Part shown: piece after piece, positions 53,833 to 60,904 of the stretch
How the letters are laid out: every line of letters starts with the position of its first letter
Position numbering within the stretch: the stretch's first letter is position 1
NCBI GenBank assembly: GCA_017634595.1
Contig: JAGBNC010000019.1
Coordinates: 1-64,000, forward strand
Origin: Bacteroidales bacterium
GTDB taxonomy: Bacteria > Bacteroidota > Bacteroidia > Bacteroidales > UBA932
Length of the DNA stretch: 64,000 bases
Reading direction: 5' to 3'
Position numbers and translations under genes: made by a program
The notes under the pieces: generated by a model
The model's input: only the letters and a program-made list of their open reading frames with translations
Databases searched by the model: none
What the model was told of the DNA's origin: nothing

Positions 53833-54760
53833 TAAGATTTACGTTGCCGGACACCGTGGAATGGTGGGAAGCGCCATTGTCCGCGAACTGCTGCGTCAGG
53901 GCTACACAAATATTGTCACCCGCACTCACAAGGAACTTGATCTGTGTCGTCAGGATGCTGTAGAAGAGTTCTTCGCAGCAGAGAAGCCCGAGTATGTCTT
54001 CCTTGCGGCGGCCAAAGTTGGTGGAATAGTGGCCAACCAGAACGCACTTGCGGACTTTATGTACGATAACATGATTCTGGAGATGAATGTCATTCATTCC
54101 GCCTGGAAAAATGGATGCAAGAAGCTTGAATTCCTGGGATCCAGCTGCATATATCCGCGTATGGCACCTCAGCCGATGACCGAGAGCTGTCTGCTGACTG
54201 GAGAGCTGGAGAAGACAAACGAGGCATACGCGCTGGCAAAAATCAGCGGCCTCAAGTATTGTGAATTTCTCAACCGTCAGTATGGCACTGATTACATCAG
54301 CGTGATGCCTACCAACTTATACGGGCCCAACGACAACTACCATCCGGAGCACAGCCATGTGCTGCCGGCTCTTATACGCAGGTTCCACGAAGCCAAGGTC
54401 AGCGGCGCTTCTGAAGTAACTTGCTGGGGTGACGGCAGCCCTCTGCGCGAGTTCCTCTATGTTGACGACCTTGCCAACCTTTGCGTTTTCCTGATGAATA
54501 ATTACTCGGGTGATGAAACTGTCAACGCCGGCACGGGTAAGGAACTGAGCATCAAGGAGCTTACTGAACTCGTGGCAAAGGTGGTCGGCTTCAACGGAAC
54601 TATCAAATGGGACACGTCCCGCCCCAACGGCACCCCTCGCAAGCTGCTCGATGTGAGCAAGGCGGCGGCTCTAGGCTGGACGTACAAGACTGAACTCGAA
54701 GACGGAATACGTCTGGCGTATCAAGATTTCCTGACCAATCCGGTAAGAGCGGAGCGATAG
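53819..54760 (+). CDS. fcl: GDP-L-fucose synthase
   Basis: Fcl (WcaG) epimerises and reduces the Gmd product to GDP-L-fucose. The 313 aa SDR has [17 protein letters not shown], the [14 protein letters not shown] catalytic Ser/Cys stretch, [13 protein letters not shown] with the Tyr-Lys pair, and [16 protein letters not shown]. The ATG at 53819 ([11 protein letters not shown]) is the family start. With gmd it shows that the polymer or another glycan in this cell contains fucose or a relative. Confidence 0.96.
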   Translation: MEKNSKIYVAGHRGMVGSAIVRELLRQGYTNIVTRTHKELDLCRQDAVEEFFAAEKPEYVFLAAAKVGGIVANQNALADFMYDNMILEMNVIHSAWKNGCKKLEFLGSSCIYPRMAPQPMTESCLLTGELEKTNEAYALAKISGLKYCEFLNRQYGTDYISVMPTNLYGPNDNYHPEHSHVLPALIRRFHEAKVSGASEVTCWGDGSPLREFLYVDDLANLCVFLMNNYSGDETVNAGTGKELSIKELTELVAKVVGFNGTIKWDTSRPNGTPRKLLDVSKAAALGWTYKTELEDGIRLAYQDFLTNPVRAER

Positions 54761-54768
54761 CAGACCCC

Positions 54769-56139
54769 ATGAATCTCAAGACATTTAACAACAAGGAGTT
54801 CTTCTTTTACAGCGTGCCGGCTATGCTGTTGGATCTGCTGATTCATATCGGCATATTCGAGGCGCTGCTGAAGTGGTTCGCTTTCACCGACCCTCAGGAC
54901 CTTGTGCTCACCAGGCCCAGGTCGCTGTACTTCCTGATCGTGGGATTCATAATCGCCATGGTGCTTGTGCCTATACGCTTCTACGACAGGGGACAGACAT
55001 GGAAGCAAGTCATAGTAAGGGCTTTCTTGCAGTGCCTGATTACCATAGGCGTACTTGCCGCTTCAGTCCAGATTCTGTTCAACAGCTTTGCCGGGCATTT
55101 CTTCATGTGGGAAGGAATGGCTGCAGTGGTCGGTGTCAGTCTCTGCCATCTGCTGTTCAGGGCCATTATCATTGCCGCCCGCAGGATGGGGCGCAACAAG
55201 ATACATGTCGTAGTTGTGGGGGACAATGAAGACGCCCGACGCTTGACTTCGCTGCTGGAGAGCGGTGCTGAATATGCCGATTACAAACTGGCCGCGAGCT
55301 TCGGTGATGATCTCGAGGCGGTCAAGGACTATTTGCAGAATAATAAAGTTCATCAGCTGTATTGCAGCCTCAACCCGGCTATCAAGACCGAGACCGTCAA
55401 CAGCATAATACGGCTCTGCGAGAATCTTTTCGTAGAGTTTTACTACGTCCCCAATATGGACGGCTATATTCACCGGTCCATGACATACAGTGAACTGGGC
55501 CCGCTTACCGTAATCAAGCTCCGTGAAGAGCCCCTTTCGTATCCGGTGAACGCCGCCATCAAGCGCATCTTCGATGTTGTGGCCAGCTCGCTGTTCCTTG
55601 TGACGTTGTATCCCATAATATGGCTTTTCGTTGCAATAGGCACCACGATATCGTCTCCCGGGCCCATCCTTTTCAAGCAGAAACGCACCGGCTATAAGGG
55701 CAGACCCTTTACCATGTACAAGTTCCGCTCAATGAAGGTCAACGCCGATGCCGACAAACTGCAGGCCACTGCTGATGATCCCCGCAAGACCAGGTTCGGG
55801 GATTTCCTGCGCCGAACTTCAATTGATGAACTGCCGCAGTTTATCAATGTGCTGAAAGGGGATATGTCCATCATCGGGCCTCGTCCGCACATGGAACTGC
55901 ATACAGAGATCTATACCAAGCTGGTGGACGAGTACCTCGTGCGCCACATGGTCAAGCCGGGCCTCACCGGCTGGGCGCAGGTCAACGGCTGCCGGGGCGA
56001 GACCAAAACCACGGAAGCTATGGCAGAACGAGTGCGATACGATATCTGGTATATCGAGCATTGGTCTGTCTGGCTGGACCTGAAGATTATAGCCAAGACG
56101 ATTGCCCAGATACTTGGCGGTGACAAGCAAGCATATTGA
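54769..56139 (+). CDS. WcaJ-type undecaprenyl-phosphate sugar phosphotransferase
   Basis: A 456 aa initiating enzyme that loads a sugar-1-phosphate onto undecaprenyl phosphate. It has four to five N-terminal membrane segments within 1-130, a CoA-binding-like domain (VVVVGDNEDARRL near 145), another membrane segment near 280, and the bacterial sugar transferase domain. That domain shows KQKRTGYKGRPFTMYKFRSM, RRTSIDELPQFINVL and IIGPRPH. The donor, likely UDP-glucose or UDP-galactose, is not determined. Confidence 0.92.
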   Translation: MNLKTFNNKEFFFYSVPAMLLDLLIHIGIFEALLKWFAFTDPQDLVLTRPRSLYFLIVGFIIAMVLVPIRFYDRGQTWKQVIVRAFLQCLITIGVLAASVQILFNSFAGHFFMWEGMAAVVGVSLCHLLFRAIIIAARRMGRNKIHVVVVGDNEDARRLTSLLESGAEYADYKLAASFGDDLEAVKDYLQNNKVHQLYCSLNPAIKTETVNSIIRLCENLFVEFYYVPNMDGYIHRSMTYSELGPLTVIKLREEPLSYPVNAAIKRIFDVVASSLFLVTLYPIIWLFVAIGTTISSPGPILFKQKRTGYKGRPFTMYKFRSMKVNADADKLQATADDPRKTRFGDFLRRTSIDELPQFINVLKGDMSIIGPRPHMELHTEIYTKLVDEYLVRHMVKPGLTGWAQVNGCRGETKTTEAMAERVRYDIWYIEHWSVWLDLKIIAKTIAQILGGDKQAY

Positions 56140-56140
56140 C

Positions 56141-57223
56141 ATGAATACCTTTTTCGAACTTGTGCGTGCGTCAATCGGGAAGAGTGAGACCTTGGAGCAT
56201 GTCCCTGCTTCTCTTGCGGAATGGGACCAACTTCAGGAAGTAACAGGCCGCCACAATCTGCTGGCGTTTACTTTCCCGTTTATTGACCGTCTCCACGATG
56301 AGATTGATATCCCGCTGGGCGTGTACTCCCGCTGGGCCATGATGGCGGAGAAGGTTTCTTCTCGCAGCAAGTTCCAGCAGGAATCATGTGAGAAATTGTA
56401 CAAGAATTTTGCCGATAACGGCTTCCGCACGTGCATACTTAAGGGCAGGGCGGCTGCAGCATTGTACCCCCATCCTGAACTCCGTCAAGGTGGAGACATT
56501 GATATTTGGGTGGAAGGAGACCGTCACACAGTCGTGGATTTCCTGCGTTCGAAGTTTGAGGTCCACAAGATAGTCTATCATCACTGCGATGTCAAGATGA
56601 TCAAGGGCATGGGTGTCGAAGTCCATTTCACCCCGAGCTGGATGAATTCCTTCTCTTCCAACAGGCGTCTGCAGCAGTGGTTCGCTTCACAGGCAGGGGA
56701 GCAGTTCTCCAACTTCGACGGCGAATTGGGCTTCAGTGTTCCTACCTTGGCGTTTGATGCTGTTTACATGCTGATCCATATCTACAGGCATGTCCTTGAC
56801 GAAGGCATCGGGCTGAGGCAACTGCTCGATTACTACTATGTGCTTGAGCATTTGGACAGTGCTGCACGCGCCAAAGTTCTTGGCGACATTAGATATTTGA
56901 AGTTGGAAAAGTTTGCTGCGGCCGTAATGTATGTGCTTGAAGAAGTGTTCCTGCTTGACGAGAGCCTGATGCTTTGCGCTCCTGATGAAAGTGAAGGAGC
57001 ATTTTTGCTGAGTGAAATCATGGCTTCGGGCAACTTCGGTAAATACGACATTCGCAATGCTCATTCAAGCAGCGAAGGCCTGATTGGGCATGGAAAACGC
57101 AAGGTGTCAAGAGGCCTTCGTTACCTGCGGTATTATCCTTCGGAAGTTCTTGCTATGCCTTTGTTTATGTGCTGGCAGTATTTCTGGAGGCGTAAAAATG
57201 GTTTCTTATATAAAGGAAGATGA
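56141..57223 (+). CDS. uncharacterised nucleotidyltransferase (NTP_transf_5-like)
   Basis: A 360 aa cytoplasmic protein. The stretch [26 protein letters not shown] at about 97-122 (quoted in parts: [10 protein letters not shown] and QGGDIDIW) carries the polymerase-beta-fold nucleotidyltransferase signature with its acidic metal pair. Members of this family occur in exopolysaccharide loci but their substrate is unknown. The ATG at 56141 follows the WcaJ stop by one base. It overlaps hddA by 4 bp, which could tie it to heptose transfer or activation. Confidence 0.78.
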   Translation: MNTFFELVRASIGKSETLEHVPASLAEWDQLQEVTGRHNLLAFTFPFIDRLHDEIDIPLGVYSRWAMMAEKVSSRSKFQQESCEKLYKNFADNGFRTCILKGRAAAALYPHPELRQGGDIDIWVEGDRHTVVDFLRSKFEVHKIVYHHCDVKMIKGMGVEVHFTPSWMNSFSSNRRLQQWFASQAGEQFSNFDGELGFSVPTLAFDAVYMLIHIYRHVLDEGIGLRQLLDYYYVLEHLDSAARAKVLGDIRYLKLEKFAAAVMYVLEEVFLLDESLMLCAPDESEGAFLLSEIMASGNFGKYDIRNAHSSSEGLIGHGKRKVSRGLRYLRYYPSEVLAMPLFMCWQYFWRRKNGFLYKGR

Positions 57224-58266
57224 TTATCAGAAGTAAAGCTCCGCTGCGGCTGGGTCTTGCCGGCGGCGGCAGTGATGTGTCTCCATACAGCGATATGTAC
57301 GGAGGCCTGGTGCTGAATGCGACCATCAATCTCTACGCTTATTGTACCATTGAGGAAACCCTTGACGGTCTGATAAGCATACACTCTTACGATTCAGCAT
57401 GTGAGCAGGTGTTTCCCGTTGCTGCCGAATTGCCGGTTGACGGACATGCCGACCTGATCAAAGGCGTGTATAACAGGGTCGTCAGAGACTTTTGCTTGAG
57501 CCCGCGGTCTTTCCGTATAACTACGTACAACGATGCTCCTGCAGGCTCCGGACTCGGTACGTCAAGTACTATGGTCGTATGCATTCTCAAGGCCTTCGTG
57601 GAGTGGTTCTCCCTGCCCATGGGAGATTATGAAATAGCCCGTCTCGCTTATGAGATTGAACGCAAGGATCTGGGGCTTTCCGGCGGCAAGCAGGATCAGT
57701 ATGCCGCCGCATTCGGGGGCTTCAATTTCATTGAATTCTTGCCCGATGACAGGGTGATAGTCAATCCTCTTAAGGTCAAACGCTGGATCACGGATGAGCT
57801 GGAAGCCAGCCTGTTGCTATACTTCACCGGCAAGTCACGCAGCAGCGCCCGTATTATAGACGAGCAGCGCAAGAATACCAGCTCCGGCCAGGCTGAGGCG
57901 ATACAGGCCATGCATAAGATCAAGCAGAGCGCGATTGACATGAAAGCAGCTGTGCTCAAAGGTGATATGCATGAGTTTGCGGCTATTCTTGGCAGCAGCT
58001 GGGAGAATAAGAAGAAGATGGCGAGCGGCATAACCAATGAGAATATACAAAGAGCGTTCGACGTGGCTGAGGCCGCCGGGGCCAAGGCAGGCAAGGTGAG
58101 CGGTGCTGGCGGCGGAGGATTTATCATATTCTTTGTGGATCCGGTTGACAAGAAACGCGTAGAAGAAGCTCTAAAGACGCTGGACGGCTTCGTGCTGCCC
58201 TTCCTGTTTACCGATGGAGGCGCCCACGGGTGGAAAATATACGATACAGATACAATCAACAAATGA
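57220..58266 (+). CDS. hddA: D-glycero-D-manno-heptose 7-phosphate kinase (GHMP family)
   Basis: A 348 aa GHMP kinase that phosphorylates heptose-7-P at C1 to the 1,7-bisphosphate. Features are [20 protein letters not shown] at the N-terminus, the ATP-binding [12 protein letters not shown] near 108, [13 protein letters not shown] near 158 and the C-terminal [15 protein letters not shown] near 290. Linkage to gmhA (4 bp overlap) and to an HddC-GmhB fusion gives the specific assignment over fucose or galactose kinase. Confidence 0.92.
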   Translation: MIIRSKAPLRLGLAGGGSDVSPYSDMYGGLVLNATINLYAYCTIEETLDGLISIHSYDSACEQVFPVAAELPVDGHADLIKGVYNRVVRDFCLSPRSFRITTYNDAPAGSGLGTSSTMVVCILKAFVEWFSLPMGDYEIARLAYEIERKDLGLSGGKQDQYAAAFGGFNFIEFLPDDRVIVNPLKVKRWITDELEASLLLYFTGKSRSSARIIDEQRKNTSSGQAEAIQAMHKIKQSAIDMKAAVLKGDMHEFAAILGSSWENKKKMASGITNENIQRAFDVAEAAGAKAGKVSGAGGGGFIIFFVDPVDKKRVEEALKTLDGFVLPFLFTDGGAHGWKIYDTDTINK

Positions 58267-58898
58267 AAGAGATACTCGATGAACTCATTGTGCGTTATCC
58301 CGCACTTGAGTGCTGCAAGGAGCAAGTTGCCCGGGCAGCTGATATTTTAGTCGATGCATTTAGCCATGATGCTAAGCTCCTCACGGCAGGTAACGGCGGA
58401 AGTGCTGCTGACGCCGAGCACATAGTGGGTGAGATGATGAAGTCGTTCTGCCTGCAGAAGACATTGCCCTCAGGTTATGCCGAAGCTCTTTATGCAACCG
58501 ATCCGGAAATGGGCAGCGTGCTGCGCAGCCACCTGCAGGGGGCACTGCCTGCGATTGCCCTTGACGGGCATATCTCCCTGAGCACAGCTTATATGAATGA
58601 CTGCGAGCCTCTGCTATGCTTTGCTCAGCAGGTGAACGGCTACGGGCGCCCCGGAGATGTACTGCTCGGTATCAGTACTTCCGGCAACAGTCGCAACATC
58701 CTTTATGCTGCCGTTGCGGCCAAAGCGCGAGGCATGAAGGTGATAGGCCTCACCGGGGCCAGGGACAACAGGTTGGAGAAGTTCTCCGATGTCTGCATCA
58801 AAGTGCCGGAAACTGAGACCTTCAAGGTCCAGGAGCTCCATCTTCCTGTGTATCATTGCCTCTGCCTGATGGTAGAGAAACACTTCTACGGGAATTAA
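58263..58898 (+). CDS. gmhA: sedoheptulose 7-phosphate isomerase
   Basis: GmhA converts sedoheptulose-7-P to D-glycero-D-manno-heptose-7-P. The 211 aa SIS-domain protein has [19 protein letters not shown] near 43, [15 protein letters not shown] near 133 and [13 protein letters not shown] near 160. It carries a longer middle segment (about 65-115) than E. coli GmhA (192 aa). The ATG at 58263 overlaps the hddA stop (ATGA). Confidence 0.93.
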   Translation: MKEILDELIVRYPALECCKEQVARAADILVDAFSHDAKLLTAGNGGSAADAEHIVGEMMKSFCLQKTLPSGYAEALYATDPEMGSVLRSHLQGALPAIALDGHISLSTAYMNDCEPLLCFAQQVNGYGRPGDVLLGISTSGNSRNILYAAVAAKARGMKVIGLTGARDNRLEKFSDVCIKVPETETFKVQELHLPVYHCLCLMVEKHFYGN

Positions 58899-58912
58899 CC
58901 ACCCCTTTAAGT

Positions 58913-60091
58913 ATGGAGGTAATCATCCTCGCCGGCGGCCTCGGAACAAGGCTCCGCAGCGTTGTCAGCCAGGTCCCCAAATGCATGGCGCCTGTGGCCG
59001 GGAAGCCTTTCCTGTGGTACCTGCTGGAGAACCTCAGGCGATTCGATGTCAGTAAGCTTATACTTAGCGTGGGCTACTTGCGCGAAGTTGTCCAGACATG
59101 GGTGTCGGAGCATGCTTCCGATTATCCTTTTGAGATATGCTTCGCTGTTGAAGACCAGCCGCTTGGCACCGGCGGAGCTATAAAGCTCGCGTCATCGTTT
59201 GCCGATGGCCCTGAAGTGGTGGTCCTCAATGGAGATACCTTTTTCGATGCTGACCTGCAGGAACTTGTTGATGAGAGGCGCAATAGCGGAGCCCCTGTTG
59301 CAATAGCCCTGAAACCAATGCTACATTTCGACCGCTATGGCACGGTGGAGCTAGGTGCGGACGGCATGATCAAAGCATTCCGGGAGAAGACTTACTGCGA
59401 CGCAGGGCTTATCAACGGCGGTATTTATGCGATAGACCTTGGCTCCGGCCTTTTCGACGGTCTTGCGGATAAGTTTTCGTTTGAAAAGGATATACTCGAA
59501 GCTGAGAGTCTCCGTGGGAGGCTTTGCGGTGCAGTGCAGGAGGGCTTTTTCATTGATATTGGCATTCCTGACGATTATTCCCGGGCCGATACCTCTCCTG
59601 AACTGCTGGCTCACAAAGACAGTTTGCTGGATGTAGTGAGGAGACTTGAAGGCTTCGACACCTTGCTCCTTGACCGCGACGGTGTGATCAACCGGCTTAG
59701 ACCGGGTGATTATGTGAAGAGTATTGACGAATTCGAGTGGCTTCCATCGGTCCGGAAAGCGCTGTGTGAGGCGGCCTCCAAGTTCTCGGGGATCTTCGTT
59801 GTCACTAACCAGAGGGGAGTAGGGAAAGGCGTGATGAGCAGGGGAGAACTCGATAAAATACATAGCTGGATGTGCAGCAGTATTTCTGAGGCAGGAGGGA
59901 GGATAGACGACGTCTATGTATGTACGGCAGTAGCTGATGATGATCCCTTCCGCAAGCCGAACACAGGTATGTTCGATGAACTTCTGCGCAATCATCCCGA
60001 TGTGGATCCCGCCAGGACCGTCATGATAGGTGACAGCGCATCAGATGCTGAGTTTGCTCGACGTTGCGGAGTTTCTTTTATCAAGGTTTGA
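58913..60091 (+). CDS. fused heptose-1-P guanylyltransferase (HddC) and heptose bisphosphate phosphatase (GmhB)
   Basis: A 393 aa bifunctional protein. Residues 1 to about 235 are a nucleotidyltransferase (IILAGGLGTRLRS, VPKCMAPVAGKPFLW, GTGGAIKLA, VLNGDTFFD) matching HddC. Residues about 245-393 are a HAD phosphatase (LLLDRDGVINRL, FVVTNQRGVGKG, FRKPNTGM, MIGDSASDAEFA) matching GmhB. With gmhA and hddA this completes sedoheptulose-7-P to GDP-D-glycero-alpha-D-manno-heptose. The usual zinc-binding Cys/His loop of GmhB before the RKP motif is missing; only CTAVADDDPFRKP remains. The start is ATG 58913, 15 bp after gmhA. It is the last gene of the locus. Confidence 0.9.
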   Translation: MEVIILAGGLGTRLRSVVSQVPKCMAPVAGKPFLWYLLENLRRFDVSKLILSVGYLREVVQTWVSEHASDYPFEICFAVEDQPLGTGGAIKLASSFADGPEVVVLNGDTFFDADLQELVDERRNSGAPVAIALKPMLHFDRYGTVELGADGMIKAFREKTYCDAGLINGGIYAIDLGSGLFDGLADKFSFEKDILEAESLRGRLCGAVQEGFFIDIGIPDDYSRADTSPELLAHKDSLLDVVRRLEGFDTLLLDRDGVINRLRPGDYVKSIDEFEWLPSVRKALCEAASKFSGIFVVTNQRGVGKGVMSRGELDKIHSWMCSSISEAGGRIDDVYVCTAVADDDPFRKPNTGMFDELLRNHPDVDPARTVMIGDSASDAEFARRCGVSFIKV

Positions 60092-60119
60092 CATGATTTA
60101 AGAATATTTATTATATTTG
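60087..60119 (+). promoter_or_regulatory. promoter for the coiled-coil/zapA unit
   Basis: A -33 TTTG (60087-60090) and a -7 TATATTTG (60112-60119), spacing 21, match the Bacteroidota consensus. The -33 box overlaps the stop of the heptose fusion gene. The ATG is 6 bp past the -7 box, so the mRNA is nearly leaderless. Confidence 0.6.
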
Positions 60120-60124
60120 TTCCG

Positions 60125-60394
60125 ATGCTTGAAGATATTAAAACAAATATTGAGAAGCTGATCTCTCTTTATGAGACAGAAAAACAGCGCGCAGACGCCC
60201 TGCAGGCAGAGCTTGAGCAGAGCCGGGCTGACATTGCCTCTTGTCGGGAGAAAATAGTGGAGCTTGACTCCCAGATTGACAATCTTAAGCTTCAGTATGC
60301 ATTTTCTGGTGCCGGTGATCCAGCCCTTGCCAAAGAACGCATCACCAAACTTATAAAGGAAATTGACCGCTGTATCAAACTTCTCGAAAAATAG
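60125..60394 (+). CDS. small coiled-coil protein upstream of ZapA
   Basis: An 89 aa protein that is nearly all heptad-repeat helix (EKLISLYETEKQRADALQAEL, quoted in parts: LISLYETEKQRAD), with a short break at FSGAGDPALAKERI and a last helix LIKEIDRCIKLLEK. There is no signal peptide. It is not homologous by eye to E. coli ZapB but has the same size class and coiled-coil nature. With zapA only 5 bp downstream, a role as a ZapA partner at the division ring is a reasonable inference. Confidence 0.8.
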   Translation: MLEDIKTNIEKLISLYETEKQRADALQAELEQSRADIASCREKIVELDSQIDNLKLQYAFSGAGDPALAKERITKLIKEIDRCIKLLEK

Positions 60395-60399
60395 CATCT

Positions 60400-60684
60400 A
60401 TGGCACAGAATATAAAACTTAAAATAGCCGGGATTGAGTATCCAATGGTTGCCGCATCGCCCGAGATGGAAGAGACCATGCGTACTGCGGCAGATGAAAT
60501 CAACCGCAAGTTTAACTCATACGATACAAAGTATCCCGACAAGACCACGCTTGACAAGCTTATCATTGTCACCCTCAACGAGACAGTGAACCGCATTGCC
60601 TGCCAGAAAAAAATGCAGCAGCTCGGTGCCGAGGCCAAGGCTTTGCAGGATGATGTGGAAGCTTATCTTGCTAAATTGAAATAG
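60400..60684 (+). CDS. zapA: cell division protein ZapA
   Basis: A 94 aa ZapA, which binds and bundles FtsZ filaments. The N-terminal globular part IKLKIAGIEYPMVA is followed by EEMRTAADEINRKF-like residues (here EETMRTAADEINRKF) and a C-terminal coiled coil to LAKLK. It is co-transcribed with the coiled-coil gene before it. Confidence 0.88.
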   Translation: MAQNIKLKIAGIEYPMVAASPEMEETMRTAADEINRKFNSYDTKYPDKTTLDKLIIVTLNETVNRIACQKKMQQLGAEAKALQDDVEAYLAKLK

Positions 60685-60689
60685 GCTTT

Positions 60690-60847
60690 AAGCCGTCAGG
60701 CCCAAGAGGAGAAAACATCAAGTTTTTCACTTACCGGGTGCACTCGGACCGCGGAAGGCAGGCCTGCCCGACAGGATCCCTGAACCGGACCGGAGCCCAA
60801 ATCATTCGAGCCAGACAATTTTCTGACTGTTCGGCTGACGGCTTTTT
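60690..60847 (+). ncRNA. candidate 6S-like structured RNA
   Basis: A 10 bp perfect long-range stem joins 60690-60699 (AAGCCGTCAG) with 60835-60844 (CTGACGGCTT) and is followed by a T-run. Between them is an open region, a small hairpin on the 3' side (CAGA/TCTG around 60813-60826), and a long imperfect rod from about 60736 to 60798 (GGG/CCC, CTC/GAG, GG/CC, CC/GG, capped by a GGCA-GGCC-TGCC hairpin). A closing stem, bubble and terminal stem of about 158 nt is the 6S RNA layout. Position just after zapA matches ssrS in Enterobacteria. A weak -7-like TAAATTG lies at 60672. There is no coding frame here. Confidence 0.5.
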
Positions 60848-60852
60848 AAAAC

Positions 60853-60882
60853 AAAGACCGACCCTTTGCGGGGCCGGTCTTT
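60853..60882. terminator. bidirectional intrinsic terminator
   Basis: An 8 bp stem AAAGACCG/CGGTCTTT continues after one mismatch with CCC/GGG around a 6-base loop and is followed by TTTT on the plus strand and T-rich sequence on the minus strand. It can end both the zapA/6S-like unit and the convergent lipoprotein gene stopping at 60905. Confidence 0.75.
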
Positions 60883-60904
60883 TGACTTATTATATCGCCG
60901 TGAC

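Noticed and set aside
57220-58266. GHMP kinase considered as fucokinase or galactokinase
   Set aside because: Overlap with gmhA and the HddC-GmhB fusion makes heptose-7-phosphate the much better substrate.
60700-60850. Structured region after zapA considered as a tRNA or tmRNA
   Set aside because: No cloverleaf, no CCA end or T-loop sequence, and no tmRNA peptide frame.
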